Positions 63,812 to 64,000 of a stretch of DNA of 64,000 nt are shown here, piece by piece; positions within the stretch are counted from its first letter, which is position 1; every line of letters starts with the position of its first letter. The stretch lies in contig JBMNRC010000014.1 of assembly GCA_050944455.1 (NCBI GenBank), forward strand, positions 1 through 64,000. Reading direction: 5' to 3'. The position numbers and the translations under genes were made by a program. Under the pieces are notes generated by a model. The model saw only the letters and a list, made by a program, of their open reading frames with translations, made no database searches and was not told the DNA's origin. This stretch comes from Anthropogastromicrobium sp050944455. Lineage in GTDB: Bacteria; Bacillota; Clostridia; Lachnospirales; Lachnospiraceae.

Positions 63812-64000
63812 TTGAACAGCGATACGATTAAGGTGAGCGGCATCGTTATTTCGGCTTCCCCCGTGGGGGAGGCGGACCGCCGCATGACCATCCTCACGAG
63901 GGAACAGGGCAGGGTCAGTGTGTTCGCGCAGGGAGCAAGCAGGCCGAAAAGCCGTTTTTCAGCCGTCACGCGCCCGTTTGTCACGGGAACCTTCGAACTG
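63812..64000 (+). CDS. recO: DNA repair protein RecO, N-terminal part
   Basis: A frame open to the right window edge starts at a TTG at 63812, after a GAAGGAAAAG site. The first 63 residues (IKVSGIVISASPVGEADRRMTILTREQGRVSVFAQGASRPKSRF) match the OB-fold start of RecO, which loads RecA on SSB-coated DNA with RecR. Position after era is typical. The rest of the gene lies outside the window. Confidence 0.88.
   Translation, partial: MNSDTIKVSGIVISASPVGEADRRMTILTREQGRVSVFAQGASRPKSRFSAVTRPFVTGTFEL

Overview
The window is a GC-rich (roughly 57-60 %) stretch of a low-complexity-prone Gram-positive chromosome. The gene set points to Bacillota, class Clostridia, most likely Lachnospiraceae: ThiI without a rhodanese domain paired with a NifS-like desulfurase, IreB-RuvX-DUF1292, RNase J, YesM/YesN regulators with LplB/YtcP-type sugar permeases, an orphan MsmK-type ATPase, acyl-ACP thioesterase, CvfB, TrmR/U32 tRNA-modification genes and AGGAGG ribosome sites. 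That placement is inference from gene content. No phage, insertion sequence, CRISPR array or defence system was found. Apart from two ABC exporter subunits and a sugar locus, the genes are mostly housekeeping.

Layout. 1-4.1 kb: FAH-family hydrolase, a metallophosphoesterase, and on the opposite strand a tandem-domain PPK2 polyphosphate kinase. 4.5-9.0 kb: sbcD-sbcC. 9.3-11.4 kb: a YfcE-like phosphodiesterase, a beta-propeller lactonase and a 2[4Fe-4S] ferredoxin. 11.5-15.1 kb: a heterodimeric ABC exporter with one degenerate ATP site. 15.3 kb: tRNA-Gln(CUG) on the minus strand. 15.7-19.0 kb: acyl-ACP thioesterase, CvfB, a CPBP protease and a convergent XRE regulator. 19.3-21.7 kb: MsmK/UgpC-type ATPase and a PucR/CdaR-type regulator. 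22.0-25.8 kb: S41 processing protease and a membrane-anchored polysaccharide-deacetylase-like protein. 26.0-32.3 kb: uvrB, uvrA and an RlmI-like rRNA methyltransferase. 32.6-41.2 kb: a sugar-utilisation locus (YesM kinase, YesN regulator, solute-binding protein, two permeases, GH51 glycosidase). 41.4-48.4 kb: P-loop kinase, enolase, prmA, rsmE (frameshifted near its start), cysteine desulfurase, thiI. 48.7-53.4 kb: an HPr-like protein without the catalytic histidine, a GH2 glycosidase and mtaB. 53.6-59.3 kb: ireB-ruvX-DUF1292-rnj-trmR-U32 peptidase. 59.5-64 kb: M16C protease, era and the start of recO.

How the genes work together. UvrA/UvrB, SbcCD, RuvX and RecO serve DNA repair. NifS with ThiI (s4U8), TrmR with the U32 protein (mo5U34), MtaB (ms2t6A37), RlmI, RsmE and PrmA modify tRNA, rRNA and a ribosomal protein. 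The sugar locus has no ATPase of its own, so the highly expressed MsmK-like ATPase at 19.3 kb is the likely energiser.

The two most unusual themes are (1) intergenic spacers repeatedly occupied by short degenerate tandem repeats, unrelated in sequence from spacer to spacer (best case: seven 29-bp units at 45733-45936), and (2) Ala/Pro/Glu-rich low-complexity inserts inside otherwise conserved enzymes (MtaB, PPK2, metallophosphoesterase, SbcC). Other points are an apparent one-base loss in a T run at the rsmE start, a solute-binding protein whose reading frame runs through a terminator-like hairpin, and an HPr homologue keeping the regulatory serine but not the phosphorylated histidine. I did not find a convincing entirely new multi-gene system.
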